From NCBI GenBank assembly GCA_028290705.1, contig JAQGJH010000145.1, forward strand, positions 1 through 64,000: a stretch of 64,000 nucleotides of DNA, read 5' to 3'. The notes beneath the pieces are model-generated. The model was not told the origin of the DNA, did not search any database, and worked only from the letters and a program-made list of their open reading frames with translations. The stretch is from Hyphomicrobiales bacterium (lineage in GTDB: Bacteria > Pseudomonadota > Alphaproteobacteria > Rhizobiales > Beijerinckiaceae). Shown here one piece after another: positions 38,201 through 48,900 of this stretch. The position numbers were made by a program, and so were the translations under genes. Each line of letters opens with the position of its first letter. The stretch's first letter is position 1.

Positions 38201-39724
38201 CGCGACCTGGCGCTCGAGACCTTCGATCGGGATCGGCCGCGCGAGGACCTGCGCGAGAACATGCGCGATGTCGTCGGTCTTGCGCTTCAGGGCCTCGAAG
38301 GAATGGCGGTCGAATCCGTGCGCCGCCATGGCGTCGATCTTCACGTGCAGGCGGCTGAGCTCCGCCTGGACGTCGTCGACGATGCGCGCCGGGCCTGACT
38401 GCTCGACCGATGTCCGAATTTCGGCGAGGATCTGTTCGATCGGCTGCAGCGATTGGTTGTCGACGCCGATGCGGCGCGACTCGTCGATGCGATGCGCGAG
38501 ATCCTGGATGGCGCGTTCGAGCGCATCCGAAGACCCGCGCTGCGCGAGGCTGCGGATTGCCTCGGAAATTTCGTTCAGCTGCAGACGCAGGAAGGTGATG
38601 TCGGGATGCGACGGCATCTCGGTGCGCCGGCGGTCTTCACTCTCGCGGCTCTCGCGGCGCAGGCGATCGACCTTGTCGGCCAGGCTCGAAATACCGCTCT
38701 GCAGCGCCACTTGAAAATCGTCGCGCCCGCTCCGCTGCGGGGCGCTCGCATAGATCGGCGTCGTCAGGGCGTCACCGGCGGCGGGAAGCCGTCCGCGACG
38801 GCCGATCTCCGCAAGCCCGCCATCGAGCGCACGCTGGCGGCGAACGATTTCGGAAACCGCTTCCGCGGTTGCTCCCGAGGGAGTCGGGCGTCCCGCCGGA
38901 AACACGACTTCGCTGGGCGCCTCCAGCGATGAGAGCAGGCGGTTGAGCTTGTCTTCGATGCGGCGCATGTGCTCGCCGCCTTCGGAAGCTTGTGGCTTGG
39001 CTGCCTCGCTCGGCAGACGCTCTGCCAGACGTGCGAGTTGCCCCTCGATGTCTTCGAGAGCCTGATCGACTTTGCCGGACTTGTCCTTGCTGCGCGCCAG
39101 ATGCTCGACGCGCGCTTCGAGGCTTTCCATCGCCAGCCGCAGGCCGCGCGCATGTTCGGGCTCGTCGCGGCTCGAGATGTGACTTTCGATTTCGGCGAGA
39201 CGGCTGGCGACCTTGCCGAGCGCCTGGTCGGTACGCAGCGCATGGTCGCGATGGCGGCGCTCGAATATCTGCACCGCATGGTCGAGCAGGTCGTCCGAGG
39301 GCGCTTCGGCCGCGCGGGAGCGCTGAGCCCGGCCGCGCGGAGCGGAGTCCTCGCTTTCGGCTTCATGGGCCCGGCGCACGTCCACGCGTCTGCGGCGGAC
39401 CGGCGGCTCGTCGCGATCGTCGAACTCCTGCTCCGCCTCTTCGAAGCGGGCCTCACGCGCCGGAGCGCGGCGGGCGGAACGAACGGGCCGGCGCGGGGTG
39501 CGTTGCTCCCCCTCGGACAGGCGCGCGAGACGCGCCGTCACGGCTTCGATCTGCTCTTCCGCGTCGATGTCCTCGTAGTCCAGCCCGGTTTCCCGGGCGC
39601 GCTCGGCGATGACGCTGTGCAGCCATTCCCCGACCGACATGCCGGAACGACGCGCTGCGTCTTTGGCGGCTTCGCGGGCATCGAATCCGACGCCCTTGAT
39701 GCTCCAGGGAACAGACTTGTTCAT
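35261..39724 (-). CDS. PodJ-like polarity/localization protein: N-term conserved region, coiled-coil, TM, Sel1 repeats
   Basis: MNKSVPWSIKGVGFDAREAAKDAARRSGMSVGEWLHSVIAERA; RPILLSLAGLVLLLGALQIA TM; Sel1 repeats APSQYRLGALYEKGLGVTKSATEAAQWYRKAA. Confidence 0.88.
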   Translation of the reverse strand: MNKSVPWSIKGVGFDAREAAKDAARRSGMSVGEWLHSVIAERARETGLDYEDIDAEEQIEAVTARLARLSEGEQRTPRRPVRSARRAPAREARFEEAEQEFDDRDEPPVRRRRVDVRRAHEAESEDSAPRGRAQRSRAAEAPSDDLLDHAVQIFERRHRDHALRTDQALGKVASRLAEIESHISSRDEPEHARGLRLAMESLEARVEHLARSKDKSGKVDQALEDIEGQLARLAERLPSEAAKPQASEGGEHMRRIEDKLNRLLSSLEAPSEVVFPAGRPTPSGATAEAVSEIVRRQRALDGGLAEIGRRGRLPAAGDALTTPIYASAPQRSGRDDFQVALQSGISSLADKVDRLRRESRESEDRRRTEMPSHPDITFLRLQLNEISEAIRSLAQRGSSDALERAIQDLAHRIDESRRIGVDNQSLQPIEQILAEIRTSVEQSGPARIVDDVQAELSRLHVKIDAMAAHGFDRHSFEALKRKTDDIAHVLAQVLARPIPIEGLERQVAMLTDRVEDLAARADSVSPYLVETLDSIRASIDRLDSNPTLRDVEARVSDLANRSGDLPPYLVDMLEDMRRSIDSVAANPALRAVQKQVTDIASRSGDLPPQLIDMLAELQHSIEKMSGNPALRAIEAQVAQLSARSFSLPDHLVDTLHDIRTSIDRMAANAGVSALQTGLGALPANDTGLAEQLADTLDQMRVSIERMSEQPGLRSIEAQVADLARKIDGAIATPRTASAETATATESQKIYSRISDLHDALIQRLDMTASQSANPLVEGKIADLSHRIDDVHRAVVRQSESLSQPAVPDDRLQDMVAQLAERIDRISSGQGDTRALQALENQIMRLSERLDRSGETADSIGALERAMTDLFAQLEETRHAAVDAAEAAAREAVRVSGGTGATSLAPDLIVREISELRTLQDESDRRTHSTLTAVHETLEKVVDRLALLEDDLGEMRSLEAAQDEPMAAGAPPVFERARPVAEREELPELPREADMPRPVADRLPPATMPLIAAGHAGLRESDVAASEPRAEAPDVLIEPGSGFAPRRGGDRAEAPASSGATTAHQDASLAMGDEPRAAQASFIAAARRAAQTTAPSDAPEFGPVSERMSASVESALSEARSRARAAAASFDRQKTKDGGTGGLFKGKTRPILLSLAGLVLLLGALQIARSVTDVSPTENEQVEALPKLSGAAPSPVDKQAQVVTPAPADVAAVATPEPEKREPATVAAPTVASALGSPGVDGMTVSAIPVQQPSVASLTSLANAGNVVAQFELASRLADGREAKRDPALAATWFRKAADKNHAPSQYRLGALYEKGLGVTKSATEAAQWYRKAANNGNVRAMHNLAVLIADGIDGKPDYGQAAAWFRNAAEHGVRDSQYNLAILFARGLGVEQDMTKSYLWFALAATQGDVDAGKKRDEIAARLDPRKLAEAKVAADTFEIRKPSAAANDTASIEQLLNAPRADVAPAPRNVPGPSSSSKTTARVSAL
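37529..38143 (-). repeat. Five in-frame 123-bp (41-aa) tandem repeats inside the PodJ-like CDS
   Basis: L(V/I/A)(E/D)(T/M)L..(I/M)R.SI(D/E)R....P.LR..E.QV.DLA.RSGDLPP; unit 5' ends at 38143, 38020, 37897, 37774, 37651. Confidence 0.9.
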
Positions 39725-40029
39725 CGTCACGCCCACAGGCCCGGCATCCTTCATTCCAAAGACATGGAGCGCGTCGTGAACGCCTTGCCGATTCGACCGC
39801 CCCAGAGGGACTGTCGTGCAGTCTTGGTAAACACGGCGTTAAGGCTGACTTCTTTTGGCACAGGTGCAGCCAGCTCAGGGACTTTGCCGGTCTGCCCGCA
39901 ACCGTACGCTGCTGCAATCTCAGGTTGCAAAGATCAGCGACTCACCTTCTACTCGCTTACGTTGTATATGGCGGGGTTACTCGCGTTTTAGTTGCAATTC
40001 ATTTCACTCCTTTGATTGACGAGGCGACG

Positions 40030-40515
40030 ATGCTCACTCAAGACCTTGCAGCGCGCATTCCCGCTGCTTTCGAAAAACGCGTTGGGTCGGAAGCGGTTAC
40101 ATCCTCAGCGGGCACCCAGCACGACGCTCCCGAATCCGATTTCTTCACCATCGGCGACATCGCCCGCACCTACGGCGTCAGCCTCAGGGCGCTGCGCTTC
40201 TACGAAGAGCGGCAACTGCTGCAGCCCGAGCGGCGCGGCATGGTTCGCCTGTATGACGCAGAGGCGCGCGCGCGCCTCGAAGTCATCCTGAAGGGCAAGC
40301 AGCTCGGATTCACCCTGACGGAAATCCGCGACATGCTCGAGGCTGACGGCCATCAGGGCGGGCTGTCGCTCGCTCCCGGCCAGGTGGTCGACCAGATCGC
40401 CATGCTGGAGCGCCAAAGAGGCGACATCGACAAGGCCATAGAGGAACTTCGAGCGACCCAGCACCGCCTGGAAGCGGCGTGCCGGAGCGACGGTCCGGTG
40501 GCGCAGGTCGCCTGA
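40030..40515 (+). CDS. MerR family transcriptional regulator
   Basis: FTIGDIARTYGVSLRALRFYEERQLLQPERRGMVRLYDAEARARLEVI. Confidence 0.92.
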   Translation: MLTQDLAARIPAAFEKRVGSEAVTSSAGTQHDAPESDFFTIGDIARTYGVSLRALRFYEERQLLQPERRGMVRLYDAEARARLEVILKGKQLGFTLTEIRDMLEADGHQGGLSLAPGQVVDQIAMLERQRGDIDKAIEELRATQHRLEAACRSDGPVAQVA

Positions 40516-40576
40516 CTGGATCGAAAGCATCCGCTCTTGCGCGAGCGGGGATGAGCCGCATTCCCCTTGAACTCGG

Positions 40577-40610
40577 TCGCGATTTGGTTTACATATAAAC
40601 TAAATCGCGA
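40577..40610. promoter_or_regulatory. Long palindrome (putative operator) upstream of beta-oxidation operon
   Basis: TCGCGATTTGGTTTA-CATA-TAAACTAAATCGCGA (14/15 matching arms), 17 bp before the fadE-like ATG. Confidence 0.75.
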
Positions 40611-40627
40611 TCACTCGGGAGGTCGGC

Positions 40628-42421
40628 ATGCCCACCTACAAGGCGCCTGTAGCGGATGTGAAATTCCTTCTGAACGACGTGTTCGGCTGGGAGAAATACA
40701 GCAATCTCCCGGGCTTTTCGGATGCGACGCCCGACGTCGTCGAGGCCATTCTGGAAGAGGGCGCAAAGCTCTGCGAAGAGGTCCTGCAGCCGCTCAACGC
40801 CACCGGCGATCGCGAGGGCTGCCACCGCGCGGCCGATGGATCGGTCAGCACGCCGAAGGGTTTCAAGCAGGCCTATGAGGCCTTCACGCAGGGCGGCTGG
40901 GTCGGCCTGTCGGCGGATCCTGAATTCGGCGGACAGGGCCTGCCCTACACGATCGCGGCCGTGATGAACGAGTTCGCCTCCGCGGCCAACATGGCTTTCT
41001 CCATGTACCCGGGCCTGACGCAGGGCGCGCTCGCGGCGCTTCTCGTGCATGGAAGCGACGAGCAGAAGCAGCTTTACGCTCCCAAAATGATCTCGGGCGC
41101 CTGGTCGGGCACCATGAACCTCACCGAGCCCCATTGCGGCACCGATCTCGGCCTGCTGAAGAGCAAGGCCGTGCCAAATGGCGATGGTTCCTATGCGATC
41201 ACCGGCCAGAAGATCTTCATATCCGCGGGCGAACACGATCTGGCGGACAACATCGTGCATCTCGTGCTCGCCCGGATCGAAGGCGCGCCGGCCGGCACCA
41301 AAGGAATCTCGCTCTTCATCGTGCCGAAATTCGTGCCGGACGCGAGCGGCGCACCGGGCGAGCGAAACCCGCTGTCCTGCGGCTCGATCGAGCACAAGAT
41401 GGGCATTCACGGCAATTCGACCTGCGTGATGAATTACGACGGCGCGAAGGGCTGGCTGCTGGGCCAGGAGAACCGCGGCCTCAACGCCATGTTCGTGATG
41501 ATGAACGAAGCCCGTCTCGGAGTCGCCATCCAGGGGTTGGCCCAATCGGAAGTCGCCTACCAGAACGCCGCCGCCTACGCCAAGGAACGTCTGCAGAGCC
41601 GCTCTCTCTCCGGGCCGAAAAATCCGGAAAAGCCTGCCGACCCGATCATCGTTCATCCCGACGTGCGGCGCATGCTGCTCGAGATCCGGGCGTTCAACGA
41701 AGCCGCGCGCGCGCTCGTGCTGTGGACGGCGCTGAAGAGCGACGTGGCCCATCGCTCCGGCGACGAGGCGACGATCCGCGCCGCCGACGACATGCTCGGA
41801 CTGATGACGCCGGTGCTCAAGGGCGTGCTGACGGACGTCGGCTTCGCCAACACCGTCAAGGCCCAGCAGGTGTTCGGCGGACACGGCTACGTCGGCGAAT
41901 GGGGCATGGAGCAATTCGTCCGCGATGCCCGCATCGCCATGATCTACGAGGGCGCGAACGGCATCCAGGCGCTGGATCTCGTCGGCCGCAAGCTGCCCAA
42001 GGACGGCGGCCGCGCGGTCATGACCTTCTTCAACGAAGTCGGTTCGTGGCTGAAGACCAATGACGGCGAGGAAGCCCTGAAGCCCTTCGTCAAGGGTCTC
42101 AAGGCGGGTCTGGACGATCTGCAGAAAGCCACCATGTGGTTCATGCAGAACGCCATGGCCAAGCCCGACAATGCCGGGGCTGGATCGACCGACTACATGC
42201 ATCTGTTCGGCCTCGTGGCGCTCGGCTTCATGTGGGCCCAGATCGCCGCCGTGGCGGTCGCCAAGAAGGCGGCCGAGCCCGACAGCCTTGCTGCCATGGA
42301 CGCCAAATTGCTGACAGGAAAATTCTTCATGGAGCGTATGATGCCCGAAACGGCCGTGCATCTGGCGCGGATCAGCACGGGCGCCGAGACCATGATGGCG
42401 TTGCCCGCCGAGGCTTTCTGA
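40628..42421 (+). CDS. Acyl-CoA dehydrogenase (FadE-like, with extended C-terminal domain)
   Basis: [74 protein letters not shown]. Confidence 0.95.
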   Translation: MPTYKAPVADVKFLLNDVFGWEKYSNLPGFSDATPDVVEAILEEGAKLCEEVLQPLNATGDREGCHRAADGSVSTPKGFKQAYEAFTQGGWVGLSADPEFGGQGLPYTIAAVMNEFASAANMAFSMYPGLTQGALAALLVHGSDEQKQLYAPKMISGAWSGTMNLTEPHCGTDLGLLKSKAVPNGDGSYAITGQKIFISAGEHDLADNIVHLVLARIEGAPAGTKGISLFIVPKFVPDASGAPGERNPLSCGSIEHKMGIHGNSTCVMNYDGAKGWLLGQENRGLNAMFVMMNEARLGVAIQGLAQSEVAYQNAAAYAKERLQSRSLSGPKNPEKPADPIIVHPDVRRMLLEIRAFNEAARALVLWTALKSDVAHRSGDEATIRAADDMLGLMTPVLKGVLTDVGFANTVKAQQVFGGHGYVGEWGMEQFVRDARIAMIYEGANGIQALDLVGRKLPKDGGRAVMTFFNEVGSWLKTNDGEEALKPFVKGLKAGLDDLQKATMWFMQNAMAKPDNAGAGSTDYMHLFGLVALGFMWAQIAAVAVAKKAAEPDSLAAMDAKLLTGKFFMERMMPETAVHLARISTGAETMMALPAEAF

Positions 42422-42458
42422 GCATCGGCCGCCACGACGCAACGAGGAGACGACGAGG

Positions 42459-43667
42459 ATGACCGACGCTTTCATCTACGACCACGTGCGCACGCCGCGT
42501 GGGCGCGGCAAGCCCGACGGTGCGCTGCATGAAGTCTCCACCCTCGGTCTCGCCACCAGCGCGCTCAAGGCGCTCCAGGCGCGAAGCCAGCTCGACACCA
42601 ATCTGGTGGATGACGTGGTGCTGGGCTGCGTTGATCCGGTGGGTGAGGCGGGCGGCGACATCGCCCGCGCGGCGGCGCTCGCCTCGGGCTTCGGCGACCA
42701 CGTTCCGGGCATCCAGATCAACCGCTTCTGCGCTTCCGGACTCGATGCGGTGAATTTCGCCGCCGCGCAGGTCATGTCCGGCCAGCACGACATGGCGATC
42801 GGCGGCGGTGTGGAATCCATGAGCCGCGTCGGCATCGGCGCATCGGGCGGCGCCTGGCCGGTGGATCCCGCCATCGCCATCCCCTCCTATTTCATGCCCC
42901 AGGGCGTGTCCGCCGATCTCATCGCCACCAAATACGGATTCTCGCGCGATCAGGTCGACGCCTATGCGGTGGAGAGCCAGAAGCGCGCTGCGGCCGCCTG
43001 GAGCGAGGGGCGCTTCGACCGCTCCGTCGCGCCGGTCCGCGACGTCAACGGGCTGACCATCCTCGCCAAAGACGAGCACATGCGGCCCCAGACGGACATG
43101 CAGTCGCTCGGCCAGCTCAAGCCTTCCTTCGTCATGATGGCCGAGCAGGGCGGTTTCAACGCCGTCGCTATCCAGGCGCATCCCGAAATCGAAAAACTCA
43201 ACCACGTGCATCATGCCGGCAACTCCTCCGGCATCGTCGACGGCGCGGCCGCCGTGCTGCTCGGTTCGGCCCAGGCGGGGGCGGCCGCCGGGCTGAAGCC
43301 GCGTGCGCGCATCCGCGCCTTCGCCAACGTCGGTTCGGAGCCCGCATTGATGCTCACCGGTCCGGTGGACGTGACCCGCAAGGTTTTGAAGCGTGCCGGC
43401 ATGACCATCGGCGACATCGACCTGTTCGAGGTCAACGAGGCTTTCGCCGCCGTGGTGCTGCGCTTCATGCAGGCCTTTGATCTCGACGCCAGCCGCATCA
43501 ACGTCAATGGCGGCGCCATCGCGCTCGGCCATCCGCTCGGCGCGACCGGCGCCATGCTGATCGGCACGGCCATCGACGAATTGGAGCGCAGCGGCAAATC
43601 GACGGCGCTGATCACGCTCTGCATCGGGGCCGGCATGGGCACCGCGACCATCATCGAGCGCGTTTGA
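42459..43667 (+). CDS. Acetyl-CoA C-acyltransferase (thiolase, FadA-like)
   Basis: [53 protein letters not shown]. Confidence 0.95.
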   Translation: MTDAFIYDHVRTPRGRGKPDGALHEVSTLGLATSALKALQARSQLDTNLVDDVVLGCVDPVGEAGGDIARAAALASGFGDHVPGIQINRFCASGLDAVNFAAAQVMSGQHDMAIGGGVESMSRVGIGASGGAWPVDPAIAIPSYFMPQGVSADLIATKYGFSRDQVDAYAVESQKRAAAAWSEGRFDRSVAPVRDVNGLTILAKDEHMRPQTDMQSLGQLKPSFVMMAEQGGFNAVAIQAHPEIEKLNHVHHAGNSSGIVDGAAAVLLGSAQAGAAAGLKPRARIRAFANVGSEPALMLTGPVDVTRKVLKRAGMTIGDIDLFEVNEAFAAVVLRFMQAFDLDASRINVNGGAIALGHPLGATGAMLIGTAIDELERSGKSTALITLCIGAGMGTATIIERV

Positions 43668-43684
43668 GGGCGGGAGGACACGTC

Positions 43685-45895
43685 ATGGACCTGAAGAATT
43701 TCCGCTTCGAAACGGACACCGACGGCATCGCGCTCCTCACCTGGGACATGCCGGGCCGCTCCATGAACGTCATCACCGAAGAGGTGATGAACGAACTCGA
43801 GAGCGTCATCGATCACGTCGCGGCAGACGCCGCCGTCAAGGGCTGCGTCATTGCGTCAGGCAAGGACACGTTTTCAGGCGGGGCCGATCTCGGCATGCTC
43901 GATGAGTCGAGCCGCCGCTATGTCGAAATGGTGGAAAGCCATGGCGCGGAAGCCGCCATGCAGGCGTTCTTCGACGGAACGCGTCGCCTGACGTTGCTCT
44001 ATCGCAAGCTCGAAACGAGCGGCAAGCCGTGGGTCGCTGCCATCGACGGCACCTGCCTCGGCGGAGCCTTCGAGCTCGCGCTCGCCTGCCACTTCCGCGT
44101 CTTGTCCGATTCGCCGAAGACCCGCGTCGGGCTGCCGGAAATCAAGGTCGGGCTGTTCCCGGGAGCCGGTGGCACGCAGCGCGTCGCGCGTCTGATGCAG
44201 ACCGGCGACGCCTTGCAGATGCTGTTCAAGGGCGAGCAGATCCGCGCGGCCGCCGCCAAGTCCATGGGCCTCGTGCATCTCGTCGTGCCCAGGGACGAGA
44301 TGATCGCCAAGGCGAAGGAATGGATCGCCGCCGGCAACAAGGGCGTGGCGCCGTGGGACGATCCGAAATTCCGTCCGCCGTCCGGCAAGGTGTTCTCGCC
44401 CGCCGGCATGATGGTCTGGCCCGCCGCCAACGCCATTTATCGCCGCGAGACGATGGACAATTATCCGGCCGCCAAGGCCATCCTGCATGCCGTCTACGAA
44501 GGCCTGCAGTTGCCCATGGATCTCGCCCTGAAGGTCGAGAGCCGATGGTTCGCCAACATCCTGCGCTCGAAGGAGGCGCGCGCGATGATCCGCTCGCTCT
44601 TCGTCTCCATGGGCGAACTCAACAAGGGCGCGCGCCGTCCCGCCGCCGAACCGCCCGCGAAGATTTCGAAAGTTGGAATCATCGGCGCGGGCTTCATGGG
44701 CGCGAGCATCGCCTATGTGGCGGCGCTGAACGGCATCGAGGTGGTGCTGATCGATCGTGACGTCGAAGCGGCCGAGAAGGGCAAGGCGCATTCGCACAAG
44801 CTCATATCGGGCCAGATCGCCAAGGGTCGCGCCAAGACGGCGGAGCGCGACGCGCTGCTCGAAAAGATCACGCCCTCGGCCGATTATGCGAGCCTCGCGG
44901 GCTGCGATCTCGTGATCGAAGCCGTGTTCGAGGACCGCAACGTCAAGGCCGAGGCCATGAAGAAGGCCGACGCCGCAATGTCGCCCGGCACGATCTTCGC
45001 GTCCAACACCTCGACGCTTCCGATCACCTCGCTGGCGGAAAATGCGCAGCGGCCCGAGGATTTCATCGGCATCCACTTCTTCTCGCCGGTCGAGCGGATG
45101 ATGCTCGTCGAGGTCATCGTCGGCAAGCGCACCGGCGATCGCGCGCTCGCGACGGCGCTCGATTTCGTCCGCATGATCCGCAAGACCCCGATCGTGGTGA
45201 ACGACTCGCGCGGCTTCTATGCCAATCGCTGCGTCTTGAACTACGTGCGCGAAGGCCATCTGATGTTCGCCGAGGGCGTGCCGCCCGCCATGATCGAAAA
45301 CGTCGCCCGCATGGCCGGCATGCCGGTCGGTCCGCTGTCGCTCAACGACGAAGTCGCGCTCGACCTCGCCTGGAAGATCCTCCAGGCCACCAAGGCCGAC
45401 CTCGGCGCGGAGGCAGTCGATCCGCTGCAGGAGCGGCTGCTCGACGATCTGGTCAATCGCCACGGCCGTCTCGGCCGCAAGAACCTCAAGGGCTTCTACG
45501 ATTATCCCGACAAGGGACCGAAGACGCTCTGGCCCGGTCTCGCGGACCTGCAGAGCGCAAAGGCCAATCCCGATCACCTGAACGTCGAGGACATGAAGCT
45601 GCGCTTTCTCGTCACGCAGGCGCTCGAGGCGGCGCGCACGGTGGAAGAAGGCGTCGTCACCGATCCGCGCGAGGCCGATGTCGGCTCGATCCTGGGCTTC
45701 GGCTTCGCGCCCTTCACGGGTGGAACGCTGAGCTACATCGACGGCATGGGCGTCGCCGAATTCGTCCTGCTCTGCGACCGGCTGGCCAAGACCTATGGCC
45801 CGCGCTTCACCCCGACCGATCTGCTGATCGACATGGCCAAGAAGCACGAGACCTTCTATGGCCGCTTCGGGCGCAAGAGCCGCGCGGCGGCCTGA
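43685..45895 (+). CDS. Bifunctional enoyl-CoA hydratase/3-hydroxyacyl-CoA dehydrogenase (FadB/FadJ-like)
   Basis: KPWVAAIDGTCLGGAFELALACHFRV and IGAGFMGASIAYVAALNGIEVVLIDRD; HFFSPVERMMLVEVI. Confidence 0.95.
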   Translation: MDLKNFRFETDTDGIALLTWDMPGRSMNVITEEVMNELESVIDHVAADAAVKGCVIASGKDTFSGGADLGMLDESSRRYVEMVESHGAEAAMQAFFDGTRRLTLLYRKLETSGKPWVAAIDGTCLGGAFELALACHFRVLSDSPKTRVGLPEIKVGLFPGAGGTQRVARLMQTGDALQMLFKGEQIRAAAAKSMGLVHLVVPRDEMIAKAKEWIAAGNKGVAPWDDPKFRPPSGKVFSPAGMMVWPAANAIYRRETMDNYPAAKAILHAVYEGLQLPMDLALKVESRWFANILRSKEARAMIRSLFVSMGELNKGARRPAAEPPAKISKVGIIGAGFMGASIAYVAALNGIEVVLIDRDVEAAEKGKAHSHKLISGQIAKGRAKTAERDALLEKITPSADYASLAGCDLVIEAVFEDRNVKAEAMKKADAAMSPGTIFASNTSTLPITSLAENAQRPEDFIGIHFFSPVERMMLVEVIVGKRTGDRALATALDFVRMIRKTPIVVNDSRGFYANRCVLNYVREGHLMFAEGVPPAMIENVARMAGMPVGPLSLNDEVALDLAWKILQATKADLGAEAVDPLQERLLDDLVNRHGRLGRKNLKGFYDYPDKGPKTLWPGLADLQSAKANPDHLNVEDMKLRFLVTQALEAARTVEEGVVTDPREADVGSILGFGFAPFTGGTLSYIDGMGVAEFVLLCDRLAKTYGPRFTPTDLLIDMAKKHETFYGRFGRKSRAAA

Positions 45896-45904
45896 GCCGC
45901 GCTC

Positions 45905-48900
45905 TCAGGCGCTGGCCCCGCTGGTGATGCGCCACTGGCTCAGCAGCGAGCGCAACGCCGCTGGCTTCAGCGGCTTGTTGAGCACGCTGATGGATTTCTC
46001 GGCCGCCCGGTCGCGCACCTCGGGCGTCCGGTCGGCCGTCACCAGCAGGGCTGGAATGCGCGAGCCGAGTTTCCAGCGCAGCGCCATGATGGCCTCGATG
46101 CCGTCCGCCTCGTCGAGGTGGTAATCCGCCACGATCGCCGCCGGAGTGATGCCTTGCGCCGCAATGGCAGCCTCGGCGTCCTGCTGTGATCCTGCGGCGA
46201 TGACGCGACAGCCCCAGCCGCTCAACAGCGCCTGCATGCCTTCGAGAATGCGCGGCTCGTTGTCGATGGCCAGCACGACCATGCCGGCCAGCGGCTGGTG
46301 CCGGGGCGCAGGCGCGGTGGGCGCATCGGGAACCGGCGGAATCGATGGCACGACCGGCATTTCCACGCCGAACACGGAACCCACCCCCGGCTTCGACCGC
46401 AACGTGATGCGATGGCGCAGGACCTTGCTCAATCGTTCCACGATCGAAAGGCCGAGACCGAGGCCCGGCGCCGTCTTGGCGGCCGGCGCGAGCCGCTCGA
46501 ATTCCTTGAAGACGCTCTTCTGCTTGGATTGCGGAATGCCGAGGCCCGTGTCCCAGATCTCGACCCGCACGCGTCCGTTGACGCGCCGGCAGCCGACAAG
46601 AACGCGGCCCTTGGGCGTGTATTTGATCGCGTTCGACACGAGGTTCTGCAGCAGCCTGCGCAGCAGCCGGCGGTCTGATCGCACCGAGACCGAACTCGGC
46701 ACGAAGGTGAGCGTCAGGCCCCGCTCGCGCGCCGTCGGCTCGAACTCGATGCGAAGCTGTCGCAGGATCTCGTCGAGCCGGAAATGGCTGATCTCGGCTT
46801 TCATGGCCCCGGAATCGAGCCGCGAAATGTCGAGCAGCGCCGTCAGGATCTCCTCGACGGACTCGAGCGACATGTCGAGGTTGCGGGCGAGCTTCTGCTC
46901 GACGTCCGCGTCGTCCTCTGCTTCCGCTTCCTTCTCCATCCGCTCGAGCAGCGATGTCGCATAAAGGCGTGCGGCGTTCAGCGGTTGCAGGATGTCGTGG
47001 CTGGCAGCCGCGAGAAACCGCGTCTTCGAAAGATTCGCCTCGTCGGCCTCACCCTTGGCGCGCGCCAGCTCCTCGTTGAGCTGGACCAGTTCCTCGGTGC
47101 GTTGACGCACCCGCTGCTCGAGCGTTTCGTTGGTGCGTTCCAGCGCCTCTTCCGCCGCCACCTGTTCCGAGACGTCCGTGTAGGTCGTCACGATGCCGCC
47201 GTCCGGCAGGCGCGCGGAACGGATCTCGATGACGCCGCTCACCGGCGGTTGAAGCCGCAGCCGGAAGGGCTCGCTCTCGTGCACCAGAAGTTCGAGCCGC
47301 GTCGCGATGTAATCGTCCGCCGAGCCGGGCCCGTAGATGCCGCGCTCCGCATTGTACCGGACGATTTCCTCGAGCCCGAGCCCGGTGCGCAGCTTGTCGG
47401 GCGGAAGATCGAACAGCTCGCCGAATTCGCGATTCCAGCAGATCAGCCGCAGGTCGGGATCGCAGACCGTGATGCCCTGGCGGGCGAAATCCAGCGCATA
47501 TTGCAGCATGTCGCGGTTCTGTTGCAGCGACGACGACGCCTCGTCGATGAGCTGCAGGGCCGCGCCGCGTGACAGATTGCGCCGCCGCAACAGGATCGAC
47601 AGAACGAGACGCGACGACGCGGCTCCGATGGCGGAGGCCAGCATGTGTTCGGCGAATCTGAGAAGATGGACGTCGGCTTCGAGCGCGGGCGTGCGTGACA
47701 TGCCGCGCGTCGCCATGAACGTCTCGAAAGCGCGCTTCGTATGTTCGGCGCCGAGGTAGCGTCCCACCGTGGCTTCCAGTTCCCGGGCCGTCACGCCGCC
47801 GCCCCAGAGCCGGAACGATGGCGAGATCGGCGTCGCCTGCGTCTGGGTGCCGACGAAGATCTGCGCCTGCAGCCGCTCGATGGGGCTGGGATGCCGCGTC
47901 AGCGAGAAGCCCACGAAAGCCAGCACGTTGAGCGACAGGCTCCACATCACGCCATGCACGAGCGGCTTGAGTTCGAGCCCGAAGAGCGCGGTCGGCTTCA
48001 GGTAGCCGATCCCCATCGGGCCATTGACCACGAGCGAATCGAGCGCCAGCGAGGCCGTGTCGAGCGAAGGAATCAGCAGCGTGTAGGCCCAGAAGGCAAT
48101 GCCCACCATCAGCCCCGCAATGGCGCCGCGCGCATTGGCGCGCCGCCACACGAGGCCGCCGATGAACGCGGGGGCGATCTGCGCAATGGCCGCGAAGGAG
48201 AGCAGCCCGATGGATGCGAGTTGCGCCTCGCCGGCGAAGCGGAAGTAGAGGAAGCCCATCATCAACAGAAGGATGATCGAAAGGCGGCGGATCACGAGGA
48301 TGAGGGAGCCGAGATCCCGGCGGTCGATCCAGGCGCGCAGCCGTTGGTTGCGCAGCAGCGCCGGCATGACGAGATCGTTGGAAATCATGATCGACAAGGC
48401 GACGCTGGACACCACCACCATGGCGGTCGCAGCCGAGAGCCCGCCGACCAGCGCGATCAACGCCACGACGCTCGCCTGGTCCAGCAGCGGCAGCGCCAGA
48501 ACCGTCATGTCGCGATTGATGGCGCCCTCGGGAAACAGCAGCCGGCCCGCGATCGCGATCGGAATGACGAAGACGTTGATGGCGATGAGGTAGAGCGGAA
48601 ACAGCCAGGCGGTGGTCACTACGTCGCGCTCGTTGCGGTTCTCCACCACGGTGACGTGAAACTGGCGCGGCAGCAGGACGATGCAGCAGGCGGAGATCAG
48701 GATGGTGGCGACCCAGAACGACGGGTCGGGCAATTCCGACAGCATCGTGTTGATCGAGACGTTCGCGGTGGCGCGTTCCGCGAGATCCGTGAACCCGTTG
48801 AACATGAACCAGGTGACGTAGATGCCCACGCACAGGAACGCCACCAGCTTCACGACCGACTCGGCCGCCACCGCGAGCATCAGCCCGTCCTGGTGCTCCG

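Noticed and set aside
43874-45847. 657-aa minus-strand ORF
   Set aside because: Antisense of the FadB/FadJ-like CDS.
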